A stretch of DNA of 64,000 bases from positions 16,551,823-16,615,822 of the forward strand of contig OZ018408.1 in the NCBI GenBank assembly GCA_963969595.1. Direction: 5' to 3'. The notes below the pieces were generated by a model. The model ran no database searches. It worked only from the letters and a program-made list of their open reading frames with translations, and had not been told where the DNA came from. Of the stretch, positions 25,596 through 37,589 are shown piece by piece. The translations under genes and the position numbers were made by a program. The DNA is from Neckera pumila. Its lineage: Eukaryota; Streptophyta; Bryopsida; Hypnales; Neckeraceae. The first letter of the stretch is position 1. The number at the start of each line of letters is the position of its first letter.

Positions 25596-27287
25596 TCAAA
25601 GAATGTACTCCTCGATTGCTCTTGCGACTCCGTCTTCATCGTTGCTGCTGGTAATGGCGTTCGCAATAGCTAGGGTACGAGCAGAACCGTTGGACATTGA
25701 CACACCCCAGCCAGCCAATGTCAGCATTTCCATGTCGTTTTCCCCATCCCCAAGAGCCATCACCTCATCAGCGGGCACATTGAGATGGTCCAAAAGAAAC
25801 TGTACACCTAAACCTTTTGAAACTCCGGATGGAAGAATCTCCATCATCTCAGGAAGAGCTTGGACCACTGTGGCTCGTCCCCGCAATGCCAGAGACCAAT
25901 GTGGTCTCAAAAAATTGGCCACCCTCTCTGCAGTGTCGAGATAAATCACTTTCTGAATTGGAACTTTCAGTAACTCCTCTAAGCTCTCCAGCACTTCGGC
26001 CTTCGGCTCGTAGTAGACGTCGTGAAGCTCGTCAATCAAGGGATGTGGACACAATGTCACGCAGCGATCCCCAGTGAAACCAACCAAAGGCACCTCATGT
26101 TCAACAGCGAATTGGAACGTCTCCGCAACAACCGCGGAGTCAAGCGTAATATTTTGTATAGGTTTGCCCTTGCTGCCAAAAACCTGCAAACCCTGCAGAA
26201 ACACTCCTGGTGTAGATTCAGACAGCAATCCGCCTTCTCCAGCTAACCCGACTGGCGCCAGCGCTGCCATAGCTGCCGGCCTTGTTTTCCCTGTCGCAAT
26301 GACGATCGTAACCCCTGCCTCCATGGCTGCTCGAAGAGCATCCGCGGTCTTGCGAGTAATAAAGCTTTTTGTGTTGAGAAGCGTCCCATCCATGTCGCAG
26401 AACAGTATCTTAAATTTCGATTTCGAGAGTACCGGATTGTCACCATCAGAATCGATCGGAAATACTTTGCTAGGTTTCGAGCTGGCATGAATAAGGCCCT
26501 TCGATTTCCACCCAAGAGCAGTCAGAATGCGATCCTCCTCCTCTTCCATTTCCTTGTAAGCCTCTGGCCCCAATTCGTGGTCATAATCCAAAACATGCAA
26601 CAAGCCATGGACCAAAAGTATGCGAAGTTCATCCAGAAGCGAATGACCCCGTTCCTCCGCTTGCCTAGCCGCGGTCTCTACAGAAATCACTAAATCCCCT
26701 AACAGAATCAAAGGCGCACCTGCGGGCTGATCCTGAGGAAAAGACAGAACATCCGTCGGGCTGTCTTTCTTGCGCCATTCCTTATTAAGCTCCCGAATGC
26801 GCGCATCGTCGCACAGCAAAACAGAGAGCTCCACGACCTCGGACAAGTCGAAATCCGCGAACCCGGCAATCGCCAACTTCACAGCCAAAGGCGCATCGAG
26901 CTCCAGCTGCTCGATCACCGCCGGAAGAGCAAAATCAGAACCCGCAATCGCTTCGTCTACAATCAGGGGAGCCTCCACCGCGACCTCCTTCTGCGGCGAC
27001 GAGGAAACAGCAGCCCGGCACAGCGTCGCATCCTCCGAATTATTCACCGTCGGATGCCAGCAACCCCACGACGACGACGACGACGACGACCATCGCTGCC
27101 TACCCTCGGCCTCCAAATTGGCCCGCGCAACGACGCCATGGCCCAAAAGCCCCGCACGCGCAGAATGCAAACAGGGGAAGCTAGAGACGGCTATGAATTG
27201 CTGTTTGAGAGCGCGGAAACGAAAAGCTCGAGAGAGGCAAGCAGGGCGCAGAGGAAGGGATCGCACCATCACTGTAGCGAACGCCAT
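25596..27287 (-). CDS. YBEY: Chloroplast YbeY endoribonuclease fused to a HAD-type phosphatase
   Basis: The family is a plastid endoribonuclease needed for processing of chloroplast rRNA; in plants the YbeY domain is followed by a Cof-type HAD hydrolase domain, as here. The ATG at 27287 gives 563 aa. The frame opens slightly upstream with a GTG, which a nuclear gene would not use. Residues 1 to about 60 are basic and Ser/Ala-rich, fitting a transit peptide, and a short poly-Ser run follows (67-73, encoded by a CGA/ACG repeat at 27071-27090). The YbeY domain, about residues 150-260, has TDVLSFPQ and the metal triad H227, H231 and H237 in HGLLHVLDYDH. The HAD domain, from about 290, has DMDGTLL (D298, D300) and near the end GDGENDMEML. 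All key residues are intact. The whole gene is one open frame with no introns. Neighbours give no functional link. Confidence 0.93.
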   Translation of the reverse strand: MAFATVMVRSLPLRPACLSRAFRFRALKQQFIAVSSFPCLHSARAGLLGHGVVARANLEAEGRQRWSSSSSSSWGCWHPTVNNSEDATLCRAAVSSSPQKEVAVEAPLIVDEAIAGSDFALPAVIEQLELDAPLAVKLAIAGFADFDLSEVVELSVLLCDDARIRELNKEWRKKDSPTDVLSFPQDQPAGAPLILLGDLVISVETAARQAEERGHSLLDELRILLVHGLLHVLDYDHELGPEAYKEMEEEEDRILTALGWKSKGLIHASSKPSKVFPIDSDGDNPVLSKSKFKILFCDMDGTLLNTKSFITRKTADALRAAMEAGVTIVIATGKTRPAAMAALAPVGLAGEGGLLSESTPGVFLQGLQVFGSKGKPIQNITLDSAVVAETFQFAVEHEVPLVGFTGDRCVTLCPHPLIDELHDVYYEPKAEVLESLEELLKVPIQKVIYLDTAERVANFLRPHWSLALRGRATVVQALPEMMEILPSGVSKGLGVQFLLDHLNVPADEVMALGDGENDMEMLTLAGWGVSMSNGSARTLAIANAITSSNDEDGVARAIEEYIL

Positions 27288-27479
27288 CGCGATGGACGCC
27301 ACTCCCGGGTCGGGGATGCGAGAAAGTTAGGTCGCCGTCAAGGAATTGGCGAGCTCGGCAGCACGCCAACGCCACTGCAGGACGTCCACAACAACAACGC
27401 GATGGTCCCCAGAAAAGTTTGTTTCCCACGAGGCCAACTTCTCTTGCGCCTCCAGAAGAGGAAGAGGCATTTATTTTAG

Positions 27480-28274
27480 GCAGTGCAGAAAGCGGGCGAT
27501 ACTCTCTGGAAGGATGAAGCTATTTATATTTATATCCATAGATATGGATGAAACTTGTAATTTATGGATGAAATTTCATTTATTCATCCAAAATGATATA
27601 CATTCATCCAAAATTGAGCAATAAGGCTAAGATTTGGTAGCAAAATAGCAATTTCATCCACTAAAAAGCAAGAATATTTTGCTAAATATTTCCTGAAAAA
27701 AAATTATTGTTTTTGAGCCGAAAATCACTCAAAAAGAACCTACTGGAAAGAGAGTTGGGCCAGTTGCTTCAAAGGTGTTTATTTAGATGTTGGATGGGTA
27801 TATCCATGTTTTCCCAAACATCTACAAATTAGAAACTTAATAGGAGGAGTCATGGTAGGGAAGTTCGTCATCAACTTTTGGATGGACAATTTAAAGTCAG
27901 ACCATCCATAGTTGATCACTTAAGCAATTTTCAAACAAATCGTGAGTTATATGAGGCAATTATACAAATTTTGTCATATAAAAAGATAGAAAATATGGGG
28001 ATTGCAAATTCTCCAAAATTTTATTTCCAAAATTGAAATTACTACTCCGTATGATTTTTGGGAACCAAAAAGTTATCGGGACAAATGACCAATGTCTAGA
28101 CTCTTCCAGGTCCCAATCATTTAAGAACTACTTCCTACTTTACTACTTCACTACTTCCTACTTTCTTACTCACTATTTCATATGCAGTTTGGAACATATA
28201 TTCATGACCTTATTATTCCTTATTAGTCCCAACTTTGAAAAAAGAAAAAAACATACATTTTAAACTTTGGTTAA
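27480..28274. other. Intergenic
   Basis: This is the upstream side of the YbeY-HAD gene. Near 27538-27605 'tatggatgaaa' and 'ttcatcca(aaat)' recur several times as short direct and inverted repeats. A short Ser/Thr/Tyr-rich 'ctacttcctactt' stretch lies at 28128-28160. No gene is supported. Confidence 0.35.
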
Positions 28275-28497
28275 CACTACAAGAGAATGGGGTGTTTTAA
28301 GTGAGTTTTTAAATATAGTCCTAGATATAAGATTTTAAGTAATGACTTTTAAGACAATTTTCAACAAAATTTGACTAGAAACACATGTATTTCAAGTAAA
28401 AATTTGGTTGAAAATTGCCTTAAAGGTCATTACTTAAAATCTTATGTCTAGGACTATACTTAAAAACTCACTTAAGACACTCCATTCCCTTGTAGTG
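28275..28497. mobile_element. CACTA-like foldback MITE with TAA target duplication
   Basis: The element is almost a complete inverted repeat. The arm starting CACTACAAGAGAATGG is matched over about 105 bp by the inverted arm ending CCATTCCCTTGTAGTG, with only a few differences. It is flanked on both sides by TAA (28272-28274 and 28498-28500). CACTA termini with a 3-bp duplication are typical of the CACTA/En-Spm superfamily. It is 223 bp and non-coding; a transcript would fold into a long hairpin. Confidence 0.85.
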
Positions 28498-28677
28498 TAA
28501 GATATTTGTTCTAGCCTTGGCTGAAAATAAATGCACCATGTAGGATGGATATGAGTCTTTAACTGGGAATGGGTGGTTTGACCTTAATCGTCTCCTAAAT
28601 TGCTTATACAATCTTCAACAAGTTCAATGAACGTTCTTTTGCAAGCAAACTAAAGTACTCCATATGGATGTATTACC

Positions 28678-28957
28678 CATTAGGAGAAATTTCAGCCCTC
28701 CAGAAGGCCACTAAGGAATTGAATTATGGGACCCCTTTGGTGCAATTTCAGAATGAAGTGGAAAAAAAATATTGAAAAAATATATATATTGAAAAAACTG
28801 ACGTGGCACTACTAGTGCCACATCAGCATTCAATTTTTTTTAATTAAAAAATAATTAAAAATAATAATAATGTATTCTTATTTTTATTTTTTCCCATAAT
28901 TGCACCAAACAAGTGCAGAACCCGCGGCCTTTTGGAGGGCTGAAATTTTTCTTAATG
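28678..28957. mobile_element. MITE, CATTAG-end family, copy 3
   Basis: The left end starts CATTAGGAGAAATTTCAGCC. The inverted right end, GGCTGAAATTTTTCTTAATG, matches well over about 30 bp. In the middle is GACGTGGCACTACTAGTGCCACATC, a near-perfect palindrome at 28799-28823, again with an ACGTG core. It is 280 bp and non-coding. Confidence 0.75.
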
Positions 28958-31364
28958 AAGTTGGAAAAATCCTCATGATGAAGGCTTCCCTACTAATTTG
29001 TATTTTCTACAATACATCACCCCAAACAATTTAAATGGGATGCAAAGCGATGAACATATCCGCATGTGCTGAGGAATTGTTTGCTAGGAAGAATAGAGCA
29101 AGTAAAGGGCTCCATCAACTTTAAAAAGGTAGAATTAAATGGGGATTGCGGGATCTAGAATAATCATAGTGACATTGTCGACTACAAGGGAAGAAAATTG
29201 TGTCCAAAACAGTTGATGCCATGGGAAATCATCATCACAGGGGGAAATAAATTGTGGTGGATACAAAATGCTCTTAAATGCACAACTATATACCTAAGAT
29301 TTCTTGTATCTCATACCCATACAATACATGTTTTTCCTCACTAAGACTTTTGTTCTTATACTAAGTCAAGGTTTGGATGAATGTATTTTAATTTAATTTT
29401 GAAACAAACATAGCATTGTTAAACAGTGGATGTGGTCTTCAAAAATATAATAGAAGGCTTAAGAATATTGATTCAAAGCAAAGAAAATATTGTTAGTGTG
29501 AGCCAAGGAGGTTTGCCCACCTTCTAATAATTTTTTTTGGATACTTTACTTTTTTGTCATGTTAAAGGAAATAAAGAGTATTGGTAAATAATATTATGTA
29601 AATTCATTGCTAAAAATGAGAGGTTGATGCATTTTCAATGCTGTTTCAAGATTTGAATGATTATTAATTCATAAGTACTCAACTTAAAGATAATAACACT
29701 ATATTTGAAAATTTATAATAAATAATTGAAACTTCTCTAATACTTTTACATTATAATTGCTTCTTATTGAGGAACCTTCTTCTTTCCATTTATATATTAC
29801 ATGATTTTTCATGAAGCCTTCTTCAATGAATGTTATTTAGATGATGTATATATTTTGTAACATAAATCATCCAGCCAATGGATATTTAAGTGCTCAAGGC
29901 TTTAGATTCTTTGGATGATTAATAGAATGCAAAGCGCCCCTTGTTTTCCAATAAATACATCTTTCATCCATCCAAATTTTCTATGATTATTGTATTAATT
30001 GAGTAATATTATTTGAACAATGGATATCTCTAAACTATTCTTACTAATATTCTAAGCGTAGCAAATTGAAAGCATGGAAAATAAAATATAAAATATGTCT
30101 TTGCTATAATTCTAAATTTAAATTCCAAAAATAATCAATTTGCATTTATTATAACCAAATTATTTTGAAATAAGTATATTTAAATTAAATAATCCATGCA
30201 ATTATCTAATTTAAAGATTTTTATTATTTTTGTTATAATTAATTAGAGAAGGAATTTTAATTTTCAATTTCAAAATATATTTCAAAATACTGTAGCTTCC
30301 TAGTAGGTTGGGTAGCTCTCCACCTAATACTCCATAATTAATTAAAGTACAAAAAGTAGTTAGATAGCCCAAAATATAAAATGTTAAAATTGGACGATTT
30401 TAAAATACAATTAAATTAATTTAGGCAGTCATTTGATTTGTTTTTCCTATTTTTGAATGTTTGCTACTACTTTCATCTAAGGTTGTTGCATTTGCCTAAA
30501 TCCTTGTTTGAACCTCAAACCCTAAACTCTCTACCTTGTATGTCAAGGTTTTGTTACATGTTAAGGTTTATTGTGCATGCGAGAGATATTTTGTTTTTGA
30601 GAGATTGTACTTAAAATGACAAAGCAAAAACTTTGCAATTTATGTGTACAATTATGGAAGAAGAGATGCAAGATTGTACAAAGCAAGTTGAATTTCTATA
30701 AATTAGGCAATTCTTTTATGTATATATATTGAAGTGTGAGAAAAAAAAATAGATTAATGATTTTCCAAAAATTTAGGTGACCTCTCATTTTTTGTTCTCT
30801 AACCAAGCTACTAAATAACTCTGGTCATAAGGAAATAAATGAGTCTTTAAAGGAGTTGTAATTTCTGGACAGTAGGGAATATTGGTCGGAAAAAAATAAC
30901 AATTTAGTCAGCAAATTGCAAGGCCCGATGAGAGCGGGATAGTTCATTTACATGATTGAAACATATTTTAAAAATTAAAAATGGTTAATACTAAAATAAA
31001 TATAAAATTAGAGAATTTTCAAATCTGATGTAGCTGAGGATTGTCACCTCGTTAGAGTACTATTTTTTATTTATTTTTCAATTATTTTTCATTATAATTT
31101 TATTCATTTTCAATATTTTTAAGACTTTTTTACTGTAGCCATTGTTAATCATTGATGATGAATAGTGTATTGTCCCTCAAAGGAGCTGAGTGCAATTGAA
31201 TGGAATTCCTCAAAAAGAAGCAATCCATGTGAAGGCTCACTTTTTTTTTAATGATTAGAAATAGCAATTGTAAATCTAACCAAAAAAAAGTAAAATTTAA
31301 ACCAAAATTTATAATTTCTATTTCTACATAGATAAATCTATAATTATTCACCCAAATTTATGGT
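28958..31364. other. Intergenic AT-rich spacer
   Basis: The DNA is very AT-rich, with no supported gene, RNA or defined repeat. Some of it may be old transposon sequence that can no longer be recognised by eye. Confidence 0.35.
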
Positions 31365-32991
31365 TTAACCCCTAAAGTTCCAAGGCATTTTTTTGTCAAA
31401 AACAACTCAAAACTGCCAATTCTATTGCGTTCATCTAAGAAAAGAGAAAAAATAATTTTTTAAGAATTTAACCATAGGAGCTTGTACTTAACTTATCTTG
31501 GATCATGTGGTAAAAAATTCATAAAGTTTGACCATACAGATTAGAAGATATTAGCATTTAAAGTTGGAAATTTTTTGATTTTTTGAACACTAACTTGCAA
31601 TTTTGGATGACTTTGACCGCCATTTGTAAAAAACATTGCACTACAAACTTTGAATTTTTTTTTTTTTTATGTTGAATAATTGAGTTGACAGTCTAGAATA
31701 AAAAATTCCAAAAGATTCCACTTGATTTTCATTCTTTAAAAAATTGTTAAGTAGAAGTAGGTCCAAGATTGAAAGAAAAACTAAATTGTCAATAGCTCTA
31801 TGATGGGACTAAAACACTATAATCCCAACAATGAGATTGTTTTAGCAAGCAAACTTAGCCAAGTATAGATCACACTTAGATGAATATGTGGTAAACTGCT
31901 TCCAACATAATTAAATGTCACATGTTAAGTAGTTAGACTAGATTACTAAAATGCTCTCAAAATAAATCCTGCTAGCAACTTCATTTAGAACCCCAATCAA
32001 AAGAAAAATTGTCATAATCTTGGAATAAGCTACAATGTAGATTTGATTCCTAAATGCCCAAATATCGTTTTTTGGCAACACAACGACTTTAAGGAGTTCA
32101 CTACGAACGGAATTTTTATTTTTTGTCATTAAAATTTTCACACAACATGTGCCCAAGGAGTAGCTTTAAGGCCCAACAATTTTCCTGAATTTTGACTATA
32201 TGGTTAAAAAGTTACTGCATAATATGTAATTTTTGCACTGACAACCTAGATTGCTCAAAAAACTTCTATAAATATTGTTTTTTTCAAAAACAAAAACAAA
32301 AACAAAAATTTGAAATTAGTTTTATAGATTTATGTATACATAGAAAGCTTTGAATCATTCCATTTTTATTAATGAGATGAAAGTTATGAAAAGTTTTAGT
32401 TTGAGGGTTGTTACGAAATCTCTACTCTAAAATAAACTTTGAAGTCCTTTATTTAACTCAATTTTCAATGTTTTGAAAAAAATAAAAACAATAGGTGTAG
32501 ATTGTATATTACAATATAACAACCTTGGTATTGGACTTTTTCAATTCCATAACTAAATTCTTGACATTTTAGTATTTGAATCATTCTCAATTTCTTTCTA
32601 TTTACTATTTTTTTCTTTATGTTGTACAATTCCAAATGATCTGAAAATTTTCAAGCATGTAGACAACTTGCCTTGAAGAATAAATCCAAAGATTAACCAC
32701 CATTTGGACATTTTTTTCATGTAAATGTGACCTTCGGTGAAGTGCAGCTGCCTGATTTTTTGGTAATTAACAAAAAATGGATTTTGGTAATTCAAATACT
32801 AATATCTTGCAATCACATGGTGGAAATTTTTTGAAATTTTTTCCACATCTTGTCAAACCAATGTACTACAAGCTCCTACTATGACATGTGTCCAAAAATA
32901 TGTTTTTTCCCTAAAATTTGGTACGTGGACTAGAAATGGCAGTTTTGGAGTATTTTTGATGAAATCATAGTCAAATACATATAGGGGTTAA
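31365..32991. mobile_element. 1.6-kb non-autonomous element with TTAACCCCTA ends
   Basis: The left end TTAACCCCTAAAGTTCCAAG and the right end ATATAGGGGTTAA are inverted. The similarity continues inward: CAAAACTGCCA near the left end is matched by TGGCAGTTTTG near the right, and AGGAGCTTGTACTTA by an inverted TACAAGCTCCTA. Both sub-ends carry the block 'atatcttgcaat' or its inverse that recurs in the related elements. No coding frame survives. Confidence 0.6.
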
Positions 32992-33441
32992 CCAAAGCGG
33001 ATGTAAATCTAACCTGCACCTACACAATCCAATAAATACGTAAGTTAGTCTGTATGTATTTCTTCTATGCCTTGGGAGCCAAGAAAGAGTGCATGGGGTT
33101 CCAAAAAATCTATTTTTGAATCCACGGAAGAAACCTTGGGCACCAACCAAAAAGAAATAAGAAATAGTAAATTCAAATCCTCATGTTTCAGAAGGTGCCC
33201 CCCCATTTTGTGGATTCAAAATTCTATTTTCCACTGTTAAATAAAGCTTGTAGTCAAATAGAGTCTACTATTTCAAACTAATGGCCACCATTCATTGATA
33301 CGGCATGGTACACACATGTGATGACCTTGACATGTTTGACTAGACTACCAAAATGCAAGTTGAAGAAAGAACTAATCAAATCTCCTAAAGCCATATTTAC
33401 AGACACGTGGTTATAACTAATTCACACCTCACATCTCGAAA

Positions 33442-34366
33442 TTAATCCCTAAAGGACCATTGTCCATGCGGAGGACAAATGAAATTTCAGGCAGGTACAT
33501 ACGGGCTGAATTTTGTCCGTATTTTTTGAAACTTTTTTTGGAAGACAGAAAAACTGATAAGCTTTGTGGAAGTATAATTTTTTTTTTCAATCGGTGCCCG
33601 GGAACAAAAGTTCAAAACATGCCCAAATAAGCTCAAAACATAGAAGAGGAGGCAATAAAAAAAAATGGCAAAAATTTGAAATTTTTTTTTAGATTTTTTG
33701 TCATAGATTATATTTTAATCTATTTGAAAAGCTTTGATTCATTTCATTTGGATTTGTTATGAGAAAGTTATGGACAATCTTGTTTTTCAAGCAATTAGAG
33801 CATCTTCTTGAAAAAATAACTTATAGGACTCATTTCTAAATGCAATTTTTCAAATTTTTCAAAACACAAAGTTCCACATGGTTTTGTTTGATTGCTAGAA
33901 CAATCTCATCATTGCAATTAGAGCATTTTAATTCCATCTTAGAGACATTAATAATTTAGATTTTCCTTCTCTCTTGCACCTACTTCGACTTAACAATTTT
34001 TTAAAGAATAAAAAATAAATTTTTTTGGATTTTTTTTCCTAGACTCTCAACTCAATTCTCCACCACAAAAATTTAAAGCTCAAAACTCTTAATTGCAAAA
34101 AATTAAAGTTAAGAAAGTTCAAAGTCAAATTATCTAGTACTGCAATGTGTTGAAAAACTTTTTTTTCCACTTTAAACGCAAATATCTTGCAATCTGTGTG
34201 GTCAAAATTTTTGATTTTTTTTTCACACATTTTCATGCTAATTAGGTGTAAGATCCTATGGTTAGATGTGCAAAAAAAACAATTTCAAACTTTTTAACTC
34301 TTTGCTATAGAAATGGCATTTTAAGTGTTTTTTGGCATAAAAAAGGCCTTGGTCTTTAGGTGTTAA
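33442..34366. mobile_element. 0.93-kb TTAACCCCTAA-end element, copy A
   Basis: The left end is TTAATCCCTAAAGGACCATT and the right end GGTCTTTAGGTGTTAA. The body is a direct repeat of 34626-35557, sharing TTTCAGGCAGGTAC, TTGGAAGAYAGAAAAA, GATAAGCTTTG, TGATTCATTTCATTTGGATT and AAATATCTTGCAAT in the same order, at roughly 80% identity by eye. It is non-coding. Confidence 0.65.
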
Positions 34367-34530
34367 ATTAGAACCACTTATACAAATTCTATGTCCCCAT
34401 GGTTCATCCATGTGATTTCAAACCATAGCTAGATTTAACAAGATATATGTAATGGTATCCAAAGATGGTCAAATTACAAAATTGAGGGCCATTATTCATA
34501 ATAAATAGAAGAGAAAGACAAATGGCCATT

Positions 34531-35686
34531 CACTATAATAAACCCATGTTTTAGGTGACAAACCCTAATTTTTAAATAGATTTTAGGTGATGTCCAATGC
34601 AACAAAGTAGTGAACAAACTTATGTTTCAACCTCTAAAGGACCGTTGTCCATTCGAGGGACAAATGCATTTTCAGGCAGGTACCTACAAGCTGAAATTTT
34701 GTCATAATTTTTTGAAACTTTTTTGGAAGATAGAAAAATTGATAAGCTTTGCAAGAATATAATTTTTTTCACAATTGGTGCCCGGAAAAAAAGTTATGAC
34801 CATAAAAGCTCAAAATAGGGGATGGTGGGCAACAAAAAAAAATGGACAAAAATTTGAATTTTTTTTAATGTTTTTTTTTCATAGATTATATTTTTGTCTA
34901 TTTGGAAAGCTTTGATTCATTTCATTTGGATTTGTTATGAAAAAGTTATGGACATTCTTGTTTTTCGGGCAATTAGAGTATCTTTTTGAAAAAAATAACT
35001 TCTAGGATGCAATTCTGAATGCAATTTTTCAAATTTTTTAGTTTTCTTTTTTTTGCATGGTTTATATTATTTTCTAGAACAATCTCACCATTGGGATTAG
35101 CGCATTTTAATTCCATCTAAAATATATGAATATTTTAGATTTTCCTTCTATCTTGTATCTACTTCTACTTCACAATTTTTTAAAGAATGATAATTAAGTT
35201 TTTTTGAATTTTTATTTTTTTTCTTAGACTCTCAACTCAATTTTCCACTACAAAGATTTAAAGCTCAAAACTTTGTAGTGCAAAAATTTTAAGTTAAAAA
35301 TGTTCAAAGTCAAAAAATCTAGTCCCGCAATGTACTGAAAAACTTGTTTTTTTCACTTGAAACGTAGATATCTTGCAATTTGTCTGGTCAAAAATTCTAA
35401 GTTTTTTTCCACACACTCTTGTCCTAGTTAGGTGTAAGATTCTACAGTTAGATGTGAAAAAAATTTACATTTTTCAATTTTTTTTACTTTTTGCTATAGA
35501 AATGGCAATTTTGAGTATTTTTTGGCAGAAAAAGGGCCTCGGTCCTTTAGGGGTTAATGTCAACAAAACCATCCAATCGAATATCAATGTTGACATAAAA
35601 ATATGAGTTTGGTGCATTAGACATCACCTAAAGTCTATTTAAAAAAATTTAGGGCTTGTCACCTAAAACATAGATTTCTTATAGTG
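34531..35686. mobile_element. CACTA-like foldback MITE (ATT target duplication), split by an insertion
   Basis: The left part starts CACTATAATAAACCCATG and contains TTTTAGGTGACAAACCCTAA. The right part is its inverse, with TTAGGGCTTGTCACCTAAAA and ending ATTTCTTATAGTG. Both outer flanks are ATT (34528-34530 and 35687-35689). The two arms of roughly 75-100 bp are separated by the 0.93-kb element at 34626-35557, so the insertion came later. Confidence 0.75.
34626..35557. mobile_element. 0.93-kb TTAACCCCTAA-end element, copy B (nested)
   Basis: The left end is TTCAACCTCTAAAGGACCG and the inverted right end CGGTCCTTTAGGGGTTAA. The body is a direct repeat of copy A (33442-34366) with similar length. 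It sits inside the older CACTA-like MITE. No target duplication is clear and there is no coding frame. Confidence 0.7.
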
Positions 35687-35689
35687 ATT

Positions 35690-36555
35690 CTACCTAAAAA
35701 GACAAGGGAATTAGAAGGACAGGAGGGAAGCAAGGAAGGACTTTCAAGCCAAACGTGCAATGGTGGATAAAACACCTTAATCCATCTGAGATCTATTAAA
35801 CAAAATAGCCTTGAAAATAGGCTACTAAAATTGGTGAGTGTTCAAATTCCACCAAATTTTCCAAAAATAAACAAATCTAAAAATGACTTATAAAAATAGG
35901 CTAGTAAAGTGCCTTAGACTCTAAAAAGGGCCCATCTTTGTTATAAACATTATAAATTTTCCAAAGAGATAAACATCAACTATCTCCTTTGTCAAAAATA
36001 AAAATAATAAAACTACAAAATGTAACAAGACAGAGGGTTTAGATATTTTTGATACTATTCTCAAAAGTGATAGTTTCTTAACAATGCAAGCCCAAAATGA
36101 ATCCCGGTCCTTTAGGACTTAAGGTGAAGTAGTCATATTGACCCAACTCCCCCAAAATTATATGTATTATTGGAAACATGATAACGTATAAAAATGTGAT
36201 AAAAAAAAGGCATTTTCAAATCAATGAACTTTTTGCAAAATATGTAAAATATTAAAAAATATAAAAATATATCAAATAATAATATAATAGTATAATCACT
36301 CATAAATTCATTAATCAAAATTAAACAATTTTTTTGAAAATTGATATATATTCAAATCATAAATTTTTTGAGTTAAAATAATACAAATTGAGAAATTGAC
36401 ACATTTCAAGAATTTTAAGTATTAAGCGATGTAAAATATTATTTAGTTGCTATCTGATAGTATAGTAGTATAAAAAGCATGAGTCCTTGAGTCCTTTACT
36501 AAGTGTTAAAAGAACACTGACCTTTCTATATATTTATGCAAAGTGTATAAAATTT
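35690..36555. other. Intergenic AT-rich spacer
   Basis: No gene is supported. An isolated 'ggtcctttaggacttaa' at 36107-36123 looks like another decayed end of the TTAACCCCTAA type. Confidence 0.3.
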
Positions 36556-37219
36556 CATTAGAGGAGATTTGAGCCTCTAGAAGACCATTTCAAGGCTATC
36601 AATACCTTAAATGAGGCTGTTTGTTTGTTTGTTTGTTTGTTTGTTTGTTTGTTTGTTTGTTTGTTTTGTTTTGTTTGTAGCGTGGACAACTTCGTGACCG
36701 TGCGTCCCCCGGCCGCGTGCTTGGTACCGTCGGAAAGCTCTCGCCGAGGAGGGATGCACCGGCTTGGTTTCGTGGCGTTTGAAGCAGTGGTGTAAAAGTT
36801 ATTGAATTTCAAAGTATTTATTGATTAAAAAATTAGAAAATTACTTTTACTTTGATTTTGGTGGCGTTCTTGGTACTGAGAGTGGAACCGGGAGTAGAAC
36901 TGGGAGTAGAATCGGAAGTAGAACTGGGAGTGGAACCGAGAGTAGATGAAAATTGGGCCAATGGCACAAGGTCACACTAGTTCCCAATGCTAGGAACAAC
37001 GCACTGGTGTCACAAAAAAAGAATTATTAAAATAAAATAAATAAATAGAATAAATAAAAATGTTAAGAGAATACTAAATAAATAAATACCCCCCCCAAAA
37101 GCTGATGTGGTAGTCGCTTGGCTACATCAAATTGGACATTTGGTAGCATCCCAATGTTCTTGTAGAGTTCCCGCAGTCAGGAATTTGCAGTCTCTTAGAG
37201 GCCTGAATCTCCTCTAATG
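36556..37219. mobile_element. MITE, CATTAG-end family, copy 4, with internal amplified segment
   Basis: The ends are CATTAGAGGAGATTTGAG and, inverted, TGAATCTCCTCTAATG. Next to the left end is a (GTTT)n tract (36619-36675), then a GC-rich segment, then a run of 'ggaaccgggagtagaactgg' minisatellite units (36880-36945). Near the right end lies TGATGTGGTAG...GGCTACATCA (37112-37130), the palindrome of this family. The middle 400 bp recurs in inverted orientation twice at 38272-39058. Confidence 0.65.
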
Positions 37220-37589
37220 CTTTATTCTTTATAACCTTTGAGTTTCAAAATAAAACTTTATACCTCTTATATAACTCAATTCCAACCACTTCTTTTTTTT
37301 AGACACTAGGTTGTAACTTTTGTTGCAAGTTGAATTTAGGTCGACCACAACAATTGCAATATTAAAAAATAATACCAACCATAAAAAGAATCATCAAAAT
37401 CAACTTCATAATCATAATAATATTGAATGATGGAATCCCTTCTAATAAGGGTTTTGGATTTTGGAGCCACTTATTCAAACCCTTGAGGCTAACTATAGAA
37501 CCCTAATATAGAGGCTCTTAAATTCTACCAATCCATAGCAAAAGGGTTCCTTGTTTGGAGTTGCATCTCTCTTTCTTTCTAACTCATCC

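Noticed and set aside
26770..27479. Plus-strand frames of 141 and 186 codons
   Set aside because: They are shadows of the minus-strand YbeY-HAD coding region and leader.
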